Origin: Alphaproteobacteria bacterium | GTDB taxonomy: Bacteria > Pseudomonadota > Alphaproteobacteria > Micropepsales > Micropepsaceae | Reading direction: 5' to 3' | DNA: 64,000 nt | NCBI GenBank assembly: GCA_021324545.1 | Contig: JAJPIX010000011.1 | Span: 58,463-122,462 of the forward strand | Shown: positions 18,797 through 30,662 of the stretch, in pieces | Layout: every line of letters starts with the position of its first letter | Position numbering within the stretch: the stretch's first letter is position 1 | Program-made: the position numbers and the translations under genes | The notes under the pieces: model-generated | Databases searched by the model: none | The model's input: the letters and a program-made list of their open reading frames with translations, nothing else | What the model was told of the DNA's origin: nothing

Positions 18797-19474
18797 TTGG
18801 GATCTCAGCTTCCATTGCCGCTTGTACTTCGCACCGCGCAGGCGCGCGAAGACTTCATCGTGGCGCCAGCCAACGAGGCGGCGGTGGCGTTCATTGACGC
18901 GTGGCCGCTATGGCCGGCAAACATCGCGGCGCTGCACGGACCGTCGGGATGCGGCAAATCGCATCTGATCGCGGTATGGCAGGAACGATCATGCGCACAA
19001 CGTTTGAAATGCGCCGAGCTGTGTGAAGATGAGATCGCCGGTCTCGATCCCGAACGCCCGATCGCGGTCGAGGACGTCGATATAACGCCGGCCACGGCCG
19101 AGCGAGACGAAGCGCTCTTTGCGCTGCTCGAGCGCGCACAGCTGGGGGCGCAGATCGTGTTGACGGGGCGGGAGGCGCCGGCAAGCTGGGCTTATGAGCT
19201 GCCCGACCTCGGTTCGCGGTTTTCGGCTCTGCTCGCTTTTCCCCTTTGGCAGCCGGACGATGCGCTTCTGGAAGCCCTGACGCGCAAACTCTTCACGGAT
19301 CGTCAACTGGAAGTATCGGATTCTGTGGTGATGCACATGATCCGTTCACTCGAACGTTCACCGGCTGCGATCCGTGACTTCATTGCCGAAGCCGACGCAA
19401 GGGCTTTGGCCGAAAAGCGCGCCGTCAGCCCAGGGCTCATCCGCGAGCTTCTGGCCCAAAGGAAAGCGTCATGA
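18797..19474 (+). CDS. hdaA: DnaA-homologous regulatory inactivator HdaA
   Basis: HdaA (the alphaproteobacterial Hda) is a short AAA+ protein that, with the sliding clamp, stimulates ATP hydrolysis by DnaA after initiation. The 225-residue protein lacks the DNA-binding domain of DnaA. Residues 4-9 (QLPLPL) form a clamp-binding motif. Walker A is [10 protein letters not shown] near 49, and a Walker-B-like segment IAVEDVD is near 94. The start is TTG at 18797 with GAGGAA five bases upstream. Its location just before ppk1 and ppx is typical for alphaproteobacteria. Confidence 0.92.
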   Translation: MGSQLPLPLVLRTAQAREDFIVAPANEAAVAFIDAWPLWPANIAALHGPSGCGKSHLIAVWQERSCAQRLKCAELCEDEIAGLDPERPIAVEDVDITPATAERDEALFALLERAQLGAQIVLTGREAPASWAYELPDLGSRFSALLAFPLWQPDDALLEALTRKLFTDRQLEVSDSVVMHMIRSLERSPAAIRDFIAEADARALAEKRAVSPGLIRELLAQRKAS

Positions 19475-19526
19475 CACGGACGCAACACTGCTTTATCGTG
19501 GGATCTTTAGCAGCGGAACGCGTGCC

Positions 19527-21707
19527 ATGTCCGATGTGAGAGCGCTGGCGGAGCCGGCTGCGGCCCAGGCCGGAGCGGAAATGGCGCCGGATTCGCCGCA
19601 GCGCTTCCTCAACCGTGAACTTTCGTGGCTCGCCTTCAACCGTCGCGTGCTCGAAGAAGCGCAGAACCCGCGCCATCCGCTGCTCGAACGCCTGCGTTTC
19701 CTTTCCATTTCGGCCTCGAACCTGGACGAATTCTACATGGTTCGCGTGGCGGGCCTTAAAGGCATGGTCACGGCCGGCCTGAGCGCGCCGAGCGACGACG
19801 GGCTGACGCCCGCCCAGCAGATCGCACGCATTGATCTCATGGCGCGCGCGCTGATCGAGGACCAGCAGGACATCTGGATCGAACTCTGCGCGGAGATGAA
19901 GCAGGCGGGCATCGCCGTTCTTGGCGCCGACGAATTGACCAGCCGCGACAGCGTGTGGCTGGAAAACGAATTCCGAGATCAGATTTTCCCGATCATCACG
20001 CCGCTGGCCATTGACCCGGCGCATCCCTTCCCGTTCATCCCCAATCTTGGCTTCACACTGGCCCTGCAGCTTGTGCGCAAGCGCGACAACAAGCCGGTGA
20101 AGGCCCTTCTGCCCGTGCCCTCGCAGCTGCAGCGCTTCATCCGCCTGCCCGGCGAGAAACATGCCGCGCGGTTTCTTCCGCTGGAGGCGGCACTGACGCT
20201 TTTCCTTGACAAGATTTTTCCCGGCCATACGGTCACCGGCTCAGGCCTTTTCCGAATTCTGCGCGACAGCGACGTGGAAATCGAAGAAGAGGCGGAAGAC
20301 CTTGTGCGTACCTTCGAGTCGCTGCTGAAGCAGCGCCGCCGCGGTTCCGTCATTCACATGAAATGCAGCGCCTCGATGCCGGAGGAGCTGCGCGAGTTCA
20401 TCGCCGGCCATTTGAACCTGAAGAAACAGGACATCGTCCTCATCGACCACCTGCTCGGCCTGTCGGACATGCGCCAGCTCATTCTGGATGAGCGGCCTGA
20501 CCTTCAGTTCAAGCCGTTCATCGCGCGATTCCCCGAACGCATCCGGGACCATGGCGGAGACTGTTTCGCTGCAATCCGAGTCAAGGACATCATCGTCCAT
20601 CATCCGTTCGAGAGCTTCGACGTCGTCGTTCAGTTTCTTCGGCAGGCCGCAGCCGACCCTGATGTGGTGGCAATCAAGCAAACGCTCTATCGCACCTCCC
20701 AGGATTCGCCCATCGTCAAGGCCCTGATCGAAGCGGCCGACGCGGGCAAATCCGTCACCGCGCTGGTCGAGCTCAAGGCCCGTTTCGACGAGGCCGCCAA
20801 CATCAAATGGGCGCGGGATCTGGAGCGGGCGGGCGTTCAGGTCGTTTACGGCTTTATAGAACTCAAGACTCACGCGAAGGTAAGCCTTGTCGTCCGGCGG
20901 GAAAGCGGAACCTTGCACTCCTACGTCCATTTCGGAACAGGCAATTACCATCCGATCACGGCGAAGGTTTACACCGACCTTTCGCTCTTCAGCGCCGATC
21001 CGGCGCTGGGCCGCGATGCGGCGCAGTTTTTCAACTATGTCACCGGCTATGCCGAACCCGTGGGGCTTGAGAAAATTGCGATTTCGCCTTTGACCTTGCG
21101 CAATCACCTGATGGGCGCGATCGAGGAGGAAATCGTTCACGCGCGTTCCGGCCGCCCTGCCGCCATTTGGGCCAAGCTGAATGCGCTGGTCGATCCGCAC
21201 ATCATCGACGCGCTCTACCGGGCGAGCCAAGCCGGCGTGCGTGTGGACATGGTGGTGCGCGGAATTTGCTGCCTGCGGCCGGGCGTGCCGGGCCTGTCCG
21301 ACAACATCCGTGTCAAAAGCATCGTCGGCCGTTTTCTCGAACATGGCCGCATCGTCTGCTTCGGCTCGGGCTACGGCCTGCCGTCGCCAAAATCGAAAGT
21401 CTACATTTCCTCCGCGGACTGGATGCCGCGCAACCTCGACCGCCGCGTGGAAGCGCTGGTGCCGATCGAAAATCCTACCGTGCACCAGCAGGTGCAGGAC
21501 CAGATAATGGTCGCGCTGTTCAAGGATCAGGCGCAAAGCTGGCACATGCAGGCCGACGGCGCCTATGTGCGCGACGCGCACGCCGAAAATCCGGAAGCAT
21601 TTTCGGCCCACACCTATTTCATGACAAACCCCTCGCTCTCCGGCCGCGGGCGCGCGCTGAAAATCGATCAGCCGCGGCCCGTGGCCATCGCAAGCCGGCG
21701 CGACTGA
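19527..21707 (+). CDS. ppk1: Polyphosphate kinase 1
   Basis: PPK1 reversibly polymerises the gamma phosphate of ATP into inorganic polyphosphate at the membrane. The product is 726 residues from the ATG at 19527, which matches the family N-terminus ([20 protein letters not shown] at about 26-45). The catalytic phosphohistidine region is [19 protein letters not shown] near 465-483, and a second phospholipase-D-like half contains [20 protein letters not shown] near 635. It lies 3 nt upstream of ppx, so synthesis and degradation of polyphosphate are encoded together. Confidence 0.97.
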   Translation: MSDVRALAEPAAAQAGAEMAPDSPQRFLNRELSWLAFNRRVLEEAQNPRHPLLERLRFLSISASNLDEFYMVRVAGLKGMVTAGLSAPSDDGLTPAQQIARIDLMARALIEDQQDIWIELCAEMKQAGIAVLGADELTSRDSVWLENEFRDQIFPIITPLAIDPAHPFPFIPNLGFTLALQLVRKRDNKPVKALLPVPSQLQRFIRLPGEKHAARFLPLEAALTLFLDKIFPGHTVTGSGLFRILRDSDVEIEEEAEDLVRTFESLLKQRRRGSVIHMKCSASMPEELREFIAGHLNLKKQDIVLIDHLLGLSDMRQLILDERPDLQFKPFIARFPERIRDHGGDCFAAIRVKDIIVHHPFESFDVVVQFLRQAAADPDVVAIKQTLYRTSQDSPIVKALIEAADAGKSVTALVELKARFDEAANIKWARDLERAGVQVVYGFIELKTHAKVSLVVRRESGTLHSYVHFGTGNYHPITAKVYTDLSLFSADPALGRDAAQFFNYVTGYAEPVGLEKIAISPLTLRNHLMGAIEEEIVHARSGRPAAIWAKLNALVDPHIIDALYRASQAGVRVDMVVRGICCLRPGVPGLSDNIRVKSIVGRFLEHGRIVCFGSGYGLPSPKSKVYISSADWMPRNLDRRVEALVPIENPTVHQQVQDQIMVALFKDQAQSWHMQADGAYVRDAHAENPEAFSAHTYFMTNPSLSGRGRALKIDQPRPVAIASRRD

Positions 21708-21710
21708 ATC

Positions 21711-23237
21711 ATGCCGCAGGCACCCACACTTCCGGCAGACGCCCGCGCGCCAGCCGCGGCCGAAGGGCGTGGCCGCGGGCGCCTGGCCATCGTGGATATC
21801 GGCTCCAATTCGGTGCGTCTGGTGGTCTACGAGTCTCTCACACGTACGCCGGCTGTCATCCACAACGAAAAGACAATCTGCGCGATCGGCCGCGAGATGG
21901 TCTCCACCGGCAGGCTCTATGATGAAGGCATCCGGCTCGTTTTGGAGTCCCTTGCGCGGTACCGCGTGCTTGCCAACGCACTGAATGTCGAATGGCGCGA
22001 GGCGGTGGCAACCGCTGCGGCGCGCGACGCGGCAAACGGCGCGGAATTCGTGCGCAAGGCCGAAAGCGCCTGGGGCAGCCCGATCCGCGTGCTTTCGGGC
22101 GAAGAGGAAGCGCGGCTGGCGGCCGAAGGCGTGCTTGCCGGCATTCCGGAAGCTGACGGCATTGTGGCCGATCTCGGCGGCGGCAGCCTTGACATGGTGA
22201 CGGTCCGGAACGGCAAGACGGGAGCGGCCATCACGCTTCCCTACGGCCCGCTGCGCCTGATGGACTATGCCCACAGGGACCCCGACAAGGCGCGCCGGCT
22301 GGTGGACGAAGGCCTGAAACAGATCGGCAAACTCGGCGCCCTGTCGGGGCGCTCGCTCTATGCGGTGGGCGGGGTCTGGCGCAGCTTCGCGCGGGTTGAC
22401 ATGGAGCGGCGGCACTACCCGCTGCATGTGCTGCATGCCTATCCGATTTCGCGCAATCGCGCGCTTGGGCTTTGCGATGTGCTGGCGCGGCAATCCCGGA
22501 AATCGCTCGACATGATGCGCGTGGTGTCACGCCGCAGAGCCGAGGCGCTGCCCTATGGCGCCATCGTTCTGGAGCGTCTTCTGCTGGCGGCCGACCTGAA
22601 GGAGGTCGTGATCTCCGCTTACGGCCTGCGCGAAGGATTGCTGTTCGCGCAGCTCTCGCCGGAAGAGCGTGCCAAGGATCCGCTCATTGCTTTTGCCCAA
22701 GGCATGAACCGGCGTCTTGCGCGTGCGCCCGGCCATGCCGCGGAAATGTTCGAATGGATGACCCCGTTGTTCGGGGGCGAAAGCCGGGAGGAAGGGCGCG
22801 CGCGGCTGGCTGCGTGCCTGTTTTCCGACATTGGCTGGCGCCGGCACCCCGACGACCGCGCGCTGGGCACCTTCGACCAGGTATTGACGGCGCCCTTTGC
22901 TGGCGCCAGCCATCGCGTCCGGGCGCTGATTGCCACCGCGATCTTTCACCGCCATTCGGGCGATGAGGATTTTCCGAAGGACAAGGATATTGCCGACCTT
23001 CTGGACGAGGACGATGCCAGGCTGGCCCTGCGCATCGGACTGGCCCAGCGCCTGGCCTTTGCGCTGTCCGGATCGGCCGAAGGGGAGCTGAAACATTACC
23101 GGCTGAAACTCACCCCGGCGCGGCTTTTTCTGGAGGTCCCGCCGCGGCGGCAGGCGGTTGCCGCCGAGCCGGTCGAAAAGCGCCTGGCCGCGCTTGCCCA
23201 GGCGTTTGGCCGGAAGCCGGAAATCGCGCCAACCTGA
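21711..23237 (+). CDS. ppx: Exopolyphosphatase / GppA-type phosphatase
   Basis: This is an actin-fold phosphatase that removes terminal phosphates from polyphosphate and, in some members, converts pppGpp to ppGpp. The 508-residue product has the phosphate-1 motif VDIGSNSVRLVVYE near residue 26 and GEEEARLAAEGVLAG and DLGGGSLDMV near 130-165. A C-terminal HD-like helical domain covers about 320-500. The first 20 residues are Pro/Ala-rich and not part of the fold. It follows ppk1 after 3 nt. No terminator with a T-run follows before tatA. Confidence 0.95.
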   Translation: MPQAPTLPADARAPAAAEGRGRGRLAIVDIGSNSVRLVVYESLTRTPAVIHNEKTICAIGREMVSTGRLYDEGIRLVLESLARYRVLANALNVEWREAVATAAARDAANGAEFVRKAESAWGSPIRVLSGEEEARLAAEGVLAGIPEADGIVADLGGGSLDMVTVRNGKTGAAITLPYGPLRLMDYAHRDPDKARRLVDEGLKQIGKLGALSGRSLYAVGGVWRSFARVDMERRHYPLHVLHAYPISRNRALGLCDVLARQSRKSLDMMRVVSRRRAEALPYGAIVLERLLLAADLKEVVISAYGLREGLLFAQLSPEERAKDPLIAFAQGMNRRLARAPGHAAEMFEWMTPLFGGESREEGRARLAACLFSDIGWRRHPDDRALGTFDQVLTAPFAGASHRVRALIATAIFHRHSGDEDFPKDKDIADLLDEDDARLALRIGLAQRLAFALSGSAEGELKHYRLKLTPARLFLEVPPRRQAVAAEPVEKRLAALAQAFGRKPEIAPT

Positions 23238-23366
23238 AGCGCGACCACACAAAGGCCTTGATCTGGCACGGCGAATTGGCTTGCGTTGGGCAAAGAAGGG
23301 GTCTTTAACCCCGCCTTCGGCACAAGCGGGTTATGGTAACCGGCAGAAGGCCGAAGGAGAGCATTC

Positions 23367-23591
23367 ATGGGTTCGCTCAGCATCTGGCACATCCTGATCA
23401 TCGCCGTGGTGGTGATCCTGTTGCTCGGCCGCGGCAAGATTTCCGACCTGATGGGCGACGTGGCCAAGGGCATCCAGAACTTCCGCAAGGGCATGGCCGA
23501 CCCGGACGGCGCGCAAACGCCGCCGCGCTCGATCGACAATGCCTCCAGGGATAAAGCGCCCAACAAGGATCAGACGACCGCCAGCCGCTGA
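23367..23591 (+). CDS. tatA: Sec-independent translocase subunit TatA
   Basis: TatA oligomerises to form the conducting element of the twin-arginine pathway for folded proteins. The 74-residue product has a short membrane helix ([17 protein letters not shown], about 6-22), the hinge, and an amphipathic helix [18 protein letters not shown], then a polar tail. AAGGAGA precedes the ATG. The usual FG after the helix reads RG here, which is common in alphaproteobacteria. It is the first gene of tatABC. Confidence 0.95.
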   Translation: MGSLSIWHILIIAVVVILLLGRGKISDLMGDVAKGIQNFRKGMADPDGAQTPPRSIDNASRDKAPNKDQTTASR

Positions 23592-23687
23592 GGCCGTTTC
23601 TCCTCGTCCCGCAAACACGGGATCGGGCGGGAACAACGATCCTCATGACGGGTCTGCCGAATCATGAGGGATGTGAGCCGATAGACC

Positions 23688-24037
23688 ATGTTCGATCTGT
23701 TCAGCTGGAGCCATATCCTCATCGTCCTCATCGTTGCGCTGGTCGTGGTGGGGCCGAAGGACCTCCCGCGGCTGATGCAGATGGCCGGCCGCTGGGTCGG
23801 CAAGGCGCGCGTGATGGCGGACCAGTTCCGCAAGAGCTTCGACGAAATGGCCCGTCAATCGGAGCTTGATGAGCTGCGCAAGGAGATTGCCGCGCTCCGC
23901 GGTGAAAAGCCGCTTGCGGGGCTTGGCGAGAACATCATGAAGCCGCTGCCGGCGCCGATGGGCGACATCCCGGAGCAGAATCCGGATTCGCCCGACGCAG
24001 CCGCCGACGAGCCGCCCAAGCCCCTTCGGAATGTGTC

Positions 24038-24041
<4 letters not shown>
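23688..24041 (+). CDS. tatB: Sec-independent translocase subunit TatB
   Basis: TatB joins TatC in the receptor complex that binds twin-arginine signal peptides. The protein is 117 residues: a membrane helix with the conserved Glu-less start MFDLFSWSHILIVLIVALVV, then VGPKDLPRLMQMAGRWVGKA and a long amphipathic helix with the family segment VMADQFRKSFDEMARQSELD. The C-terminal 30 residues are Pro/Asp-rich. It overlaps tatC by 4 nt (GTGA). Confidence 0.95.
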
Positions 24042-26321
<2,280 letters not shown>

Positions 26322-26324
26322 GAC

Positions 26325-27212
26325 ATGGGCAAGTTGCGTATCCTTGTGACCAACGACGACGGGATTCACGGCCCGGGACTTGGCGTGGCGGAAAAGATCG
26401 CCCGCACGCTGACCGACGATGTGTGGGTGGTGGCGCCGGAGACCGAGCAATCGGGCGCCTCCCATTCGCTGACGCTCACGCTGCCTCTGCGCCTGCGCCA
26501 GATCAGCGAGCGGCGCTTTGCGGTTACCGGCACGCCGACCGATTGCGTCATGATGGGGGTGGCAGAAATCCTGAAAGATAAGCCGCCCACGCTGCTGATT
26601 TCCGGCGTGAACCGCGGTTCCAATCTGGCCGACGACGTGACCTATTCAGGCACCATCGCCGGCGCCATGGAAGGCACGGCCCTTGGCATCCCGTCCATCG
26701 CGCTTAGCCAGAGCTACAATTTCGCGGCAAAGAAGGATTTCAACTGGGGTTGCGGCGAAAAGCATGGGCCCCAGGTCGTGAAGCGGCTGATCGAGGTGGG
26801 ATGGCCCGAAGACGTGTTGATCAATGTCAATTTCCCCGATTGCGCGGCGGAGGAAGTTGGCGGCATTGAAGTGACATCGCAGGGCAAGCGCGATCTCAAC
26901 ATGGCAACGCTGGACCGCCGCGTGGACATGCGCGGCATTCCCTATTACTGGATCGGATTCAAGCGCACGCGCAGCGAGGCGCTGGAAGGCACGGATTTGC
27001 GCGCCGTCCAGAAGAAAAACATCTCCGTCACGCCGCTGCACCTGAATCTCACCGAATACAAGGTGATGGAAAAACTCCGTCAGCAGCTGCAATCCGCGCA
27101 GGCTGCGCCGGCAAGGCCCGGAAAGCGCGGCGGCGGAAAGGAAGGCGAAATTCTCCCGCTCAGCGCCGACCCGATCCCGCCCAAACCGGCGACCGAAGGC
27201 TACGAGAGCTGA
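26325..27212 (+). CDS. surE: 5'/3'-nucleotidase SurE
   Basis: SurE is a metal-dependent phosphatase acting on nucleoside monophosphates and short polyphosphate. The N-terminus reads ILVTNDDGIHGPGL with the two metal-binding Asp residues; SGASHSLT near residue 43 and ISGVNRGSNLADDVTYSGT near 90-108 complete the active site. The core ends near residue 250; the remaining 45 residues (rich in Ala, Pro, Gly and Lys) are an extra tail compared with the 250-residue typical length. It is 3 nt after serS and 4 nt before pcm. Confidence 0.95.
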   Translation: MGKLRILVTNDDGIHGPGLGVAEKIARTLTDDVWVVAPETEQSGASHSLTLTLPLRLRQISERRFAVTGTPTDCVMMGVAEILKDKPPTLLISGVNRGSNLADDVTYSGTIAGAMEGTALGIPSIALSQSYNFAAKKDFNWGCGEKHGPQVVKRLIEVGWPEDVLINVNFPDCAAEEVGGIEVTSQGKRDLNMATLDRRVDMRGIPYYWIGFKRTRSEALEGTDLRAVQKKNISVTPLHLNLTEYKVMEKLRQQLQSAQAAPARPGKRGGGKEGEILPLSADPIPPKPATEGYES

Positions 27213-27216
27213 CGTC

Positions 27217-27894
27217 ATGACGAGCGAGCGCCAGATCGAACTGGTGATGGCGTTGCGGGGACAGGGGATCACCGACGAACGCGTGCTTTCCGCCATCGAG
27301 CGGACGCCGCGCGAGGAATTCGTGGAGGAAGCGTTCGGACACAGCGCCTACGAAAATGTGGCGCTGCCCATTGCCTGCGGCCAGACGATCAGCCAGCCCT
27401 ACATTGTGGCCTATATGACGCAGGCGCTGGACGTGCACGCCAGGCACCGCGTTCTGGAGATCGGAACCGGCTCCGGTTACCAGGCGGCGGTGCTGAGCCG
27501 GCTCTGCCGCATGGTCTATACGATCGAGCGGCACAAGCCGCTTCTCAAGCAGGCCGAAGCGCGCTTCAGGAAGCTGAAGCTCGAAAACATCGTGACCCGG
27601 CTGGGCGACGGCTTTCAGGGCTGGCCGGAACAGGCCCCGTTCGACCGCATCCTGCTTACGGCCGCAACGCCCGAAGTGCCCCAAATTCTTATCGAAGAGT
27701 TAAAGCCCGGGGGAATCATGATCGCGCCAATCGGACGCCCCGTGCCGGAAAGTTTTTCGCAACTTTTGGTGAAGATGATCAAAACGGAACAGGGTGTGAA
27801 GCGGGAAGACCTGCTTCCCGTCGTCTTCGTTCCGATGGTTCCCGGCGTCCCCGGAGGCGCGAGAAAACCGAATGCAGAAGGCAGCGAGACATGA
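27217..27894 (+). CDS. pcm: Protein-L-isoaspartate O-methyltransferase
   Basis: Pcm repairs isoaspartyl residues in aged proteins using SAM. The 225-residue product has the family N-terminal helices (VMALRGQGITDERVLSAIER) and ALPIACGQTISQPYIVAYMT near 50-68. The SAM loop VLEIGTGSGYQAAVLSRL is near residues 80-98. The surE-pcm-nlpD order is the same as in gammaproteobacteria. Its last 23 nt overlap the following lipoprotein gene. Confidence 0.96.
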   Translation: MTSERQIELVMALRGQGITDERVLSAIERTPREEFVEEAFGHSAYENVALPIACGQTISQPYIVAYMTQALDVHARHRVLEIGTGSGYQAAVLSRLCRMVYTIERHKPLLKQAEARFRKLKLENIVTRLGDGFQGWPEQAPFDRILLTAATPEVPQILIEELKPGGIMIAPIGRPVPESFSQLLVKMIKTEQGVKREDLLPVVFVPMVPGVPGGARKPNAEGSET

Positions 27895-28561
27895 GTGCGG
27901 GCGCGGAATCATCGCCGCGATCGCTCTTGCCGTGCCGCTTGCGCTGGGCGCCTGCGCGCAAACTCCGCAAACCACCTTCGACTGGAACGTCAACACGCAT
28001 TATCGCGTGAGCGCCAGCACGCCGGCGGTCGCCCGTCATCCGGCGCCGCGCCGCGTCGCGCGACGCGCGCACCCCGCATCCCACCGCTCCGCCGTCACGG
28101 CGCGCGTTGCGCCACGTCCGCGCCCGGCCTGGTATGAGGCTGCGCCGCAGGATGTGACGCCGGCGCAGGCGGTCGGCAGCGCCCATTTCGTCTGGCCGGT
28201 GGAAGGCCGCATCATCCTGCCCTTCGGCGAGACGGCGGGCGGCGAGCGCAACGACGGCATCAACATCGCGGCGCAGATGGACGAGCCGATCCGCGCGGCC
28301 GATTCCGGGACCGTCGTCTATGCCGACATGGGGCCCAAGGGCTACGGCCAGCTTGTTCTGATCCGGCATGACAACGGCTACATCACGGCCTATGCCCATG
28401 CCGACCGGCTGACCGTGGAAAAGGGCGAGCGTGTCGCACAGGGCCAGATCATCGGTTATGCCGGCGAAACCGGCGGGGTGTCGGCGCCGCAGCTGCATTT
28501 CGAGATCCGCCGCGAGGGCAAGCCGCTCGATCCCCAGTCGCTGCTCACCGTTTCCGGCTAG
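27872..28561 (+). CDS. NlpD-like lipoprotein with degenerate M23 (LytM) domain
   Basis: This is a 229-residue lipoprotein: the signal peptide ends in the lipobox LALGAC, so Cys27 should be acylated. After a basic Arg/His/Pro/Ala-rich linker comes an M23 domain (about 105-225). Catalytic residues of M23 peptidases are missing: the usual H-x-x-x-D position reads NDGINIAA, and the HxH motif reads QLHFEIR. This matches NlpD/EnvC-type proteins that activate cell-wall amidases rather than cut peptidoglycan themselves. Unlike E. coli NlpD it has no LysM domain. Position after surE-pcm supports the assignment. It overlaps pcm by 23 nt. Confidence 0.88.
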   Translation: MQKAARHECGRGIIAAIALAVPLALGACAQTPQTTFDWNVNTHYRVSASTPAVARHPAPRRVARRAHPASHRSAVTARVAPRPRPAWYEAAPQDVTPAQAVGSAHFVWPVEGRIILPFGETAGGERNDGINIAAQMDEPIRAADSGTVVYADMGPKGYGQLVLIRHDNGYITAYAHADRLTVEKGERVAQGQIIGYAGETGGVSAPQLHFEIRREGKPLDPQSLLTVSG

Positions 28562-28598
28562 GCGCGTTTGGCCGCAGAAATCGCCGGCAATCCTTCGG

Positions 28599-28626
28599 TT
28601 GCAATAGGGCTTTTCGAGGCTATATT
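28599..28626 (+). promoter_or_regulatory. Predicted promoter of yajC-secD
   Basis: TTGCAA (28599-28604), a 16-nt spacer and TATATT (28621-28626) lie in the 97-nt gap before yajC. The predicted start of transcription is about 28633, giving a short leader of about 25 nt. Prediction from consensus only. Confidence 0.5.
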
Positions 28627-28658
28627 CCGCGCGCGAAAGAACCCCTGCCCGGTAGCCG

Positions 28659-28955
28659 ATGGACTCCACAACGCTGATGCAGATCGTGCCGCTGATCGCG
28701 GTCTTCGCGATCATGTACTTCCTGCTCATCCGCCCCCAGCAGCAGCGGATGAAGGAACACAAGAAGATGGTCGAAGCCGTCCGCCGCGGCGATACGGTGG
28801 TGACGGCCGGCGGCATCGTGGGCAAGGTCGCCAAGGTCCGCGAGGACGGCGAATTGCTGGTTGAGATTGCCGACAACGTTCAGGTCCGCGTGCTGAAGAG
28901 CACGCTGAGCGAGGTACGGGCCAAGTCCGGCGGGGAAAAGGCGGACAAGGACTGA
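28659..28955 (+). CDS. yajC: Preprotein translocase accessory subunit YajC
   Basis: YajC is a small single-span protein that associates with SecD and SecF. The 98-residue product has a membrane helix near the start (LMQIVPLIAVFAIMYFLLI), followed directly by the family motif RPQQQRMKEHKKM and the domain RRGDTVVTAGGIVGKVAKV. It is 9 nt upstream of secD, its normal neighbour. Confidence 0.95.
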   Translation: MDSTTLMQIVPLIAVFAIMYFLLIRPQQQRMKEHKKMVEAVRRGDTVVTAGGIVGKVAKVREDGELLVEIADNVQVRVLKSTLSEVRAKSGGEKADKD

Positions 28956-28964
28956 ACGCCGCCC

Positions 28965-30581
28965 ATGCTGCAGATTCCCACATGGACCAAGGTTCTTGTC
29001 GGCATCGTCCTGCTGATGGGAATCCTGATTGCGCTGCCGAACGCGCTTCCCGAAAGCGTGATCCGGAAAATGCCGGGCTGGCTTCCGACCAGCACGGTGT
29101 CGCTGGGCCTTGACCTTCAGGGCGGCTCGTACCTGCTGCTCGAAGTGGAGCTTGAACAGGTGCAGAAGGAGCGCCTGGAAACGCTGGTCGGCGACGTGCG
29201 CGTGGCGCTGCGCAAGGCGCACATCGCCTACACCGATCTTTCCGCCAAGGGCGACACGCTTTCGCTGCGCATCAAGGATCTGGCGCGCTACGACGAAGCC
29301 AAGAGCCTCATCGAAAAGCTCAACCCCACCGTTCAGGCTTCCGTGCTGTCCGTCAGCCAGCGCGCATATGACATGACCGAAACGCCCGACGGCCGCATCA
29401 CCATGAAGATGACGGACGCCTACAAGCAGAACACGCAGGTGGACATCGTGGGCCAGTCGATCGAGGTGGTGCGCCGGCGCATTGATGCGATGGGCACCAA
29501 GGAACCCACGATCGAACGCCAGGGCGAGGATCGCATCCTGGTTCAGGTGCCGGGGCTCCAGGATCCGGAACGGCTGAAAACCTATCTCGGCAAAACCGCC
29601 AAGATGACGTTCCAGCTGGTGGACGAGAGCGCCGATCCTGCGCAAGTGGCCAAGGGGATCATACCGATCGGCGACGAGGTTCTGCCGCAGGATTCCCAGC
29701 ACGGGCAGCCGCAACCGCCGCTTGTGGTGGAAAAGCGCGTGATGGTGTCCGGCGACCGGCTGACCGATGCGGGCGTGGGCTTCGACCAGAGCCGTGGCAA
29801 TCAGCCCGCTGTGACCTTCCGCTTCGATTCGGTGGGCGCGCGCGAGTTCGGCAACGTCACAAAGGAAAACGTCGGGCGCCGTTTTGCCATCGTGCTCGAC
29901 AATCGGATCATCGAGGCGCCGGTCATCCAGGAAGCGATCCTCGGCGGCAGCGGCCAGATCACCGGCGATTTCACGGTGCAGGCGGCCACCGATCTTGCAA
30001 ACCTGCTGAAAGCCGGCGCCCTGCCCGCGCCGCTCAAGATCATCGAAGAACGGACCGTGGGCGCGGAACTTGGCGCGGATTCGATCAAGGCCGGCCAGTA
30101 TTCGGCCATTGCGGGGCTGATCCTTGTGGCGATTTTCATGGTGCTGCGTTACGGCCTGTTCGGGATTTTTGCCGACGTCGCGCTGACCCTGAACATCGTG
30201 CTTTTGCTGGCGGCGCTCACCCTGTTTGGCGCCACGCTGACCCTGCCGGGCATCGCGGGCATCGTGCTCACCATGGGCATGGCGGTCGATGCGAATGTGC
30301 TGATCTATGAGCGCATTCGCGAGGAAATCCGCAACGGGCGCACAATCATCGCCTCCATCGACACGGGCTTCCGGCGCGCCATGGCGACCATCGTGGACGC
30401 CAACGCCACCCACCTGATCGCCTCGCTGATCCTGTTCCAGCTTGGCAGCGGCCCGGTGCGCGGATTTGCGGTGACCCTGGGCGTGGGCATTGTCACCTCG
30501 TTCTTCACCGCGGTGATGGTGACGCGGCTCATCGTGGTGACCTGGTTCCGCGCGGTGCGTCCCAAGCAATTGGCCATATAG
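28965..30581 (+). CDS. secD: Protein translocase subunit SecD
   Basis: SecD uses the proton gradient to help pull secreted proteins out of SecYEG on the periplasmic side. The 538-residue protein has an N-terminal helix, the DLQGGSYLLLEVE segment near residue 49, and a large periplasmic domain (about 60-355). Five C-terminal helices follow, with the family motifs GMAVDANVLIYERIREE (about 435) and DANATHLIASLILFQLGSG (about 475). It is complete. The gene that normally follows, secF, is not downstream. Confidence 0.96.
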   Translation: MLQIPTWTKVLVGIVLLMGILIALPNALPESVIRKMPGWLPTSTVSLGLDLQGGSYLLLEVELEQVQKERLETLVGDVRVALRKAHIAYTDLSAKGDTLSLRIKDLARYDEAKSLIEKLNPTVQASVLSVSQRAYDMTETPDGRITMKMTDAYKQNTQVDIVGQSIEVVRRRIDAMGTKEPTIERQGEDRILVQVPGLQDPERLKTYLGKTAKMTFQLVDESADPAQVAKGIIPIGDEVLPQDSQHGQPQPPLVVEKRVMVSGDRLTDAGVGFDQSRGNQPAVTFRFDSVGAREFGNVTKENVGRRFAIVLDNRIIEAPVIQEAILGGSGQITGDFTVQAATDLANLLKAGALPAPLKIIEERTVGAELGADSIKAGQYSAIAGLILVAIFMVLRYGLFGIFADVALTLNIVLLLAALTLFGATLTLPGIAGIVLTMGMAVDANVLIYERIREEIRNGRTIIASIDTGFRRAMATIVDANATHLIASLILFQLGSGPVRGFAVTLGVGIVTSFFTAVMVTRLIVVTWFRAVRPKQLAI

Positions 30582-30662
30582 AATTTGGGGCCAAAAGCCG
30601 CTTAACGCCCGCCCAAATGTCGTTAAACTCCCGGCCGGAGCGACTCGCAGGGGGAAGCCGCC

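Noticed and set aside
23308..23322. Hairpin GGGGT-CTTTA-ACCCC before tatA as a terminator for ppx
   Set aside because: The stem is only 5 bp and no T-run follows, so it does not meet the form of an intrinsic terminator.
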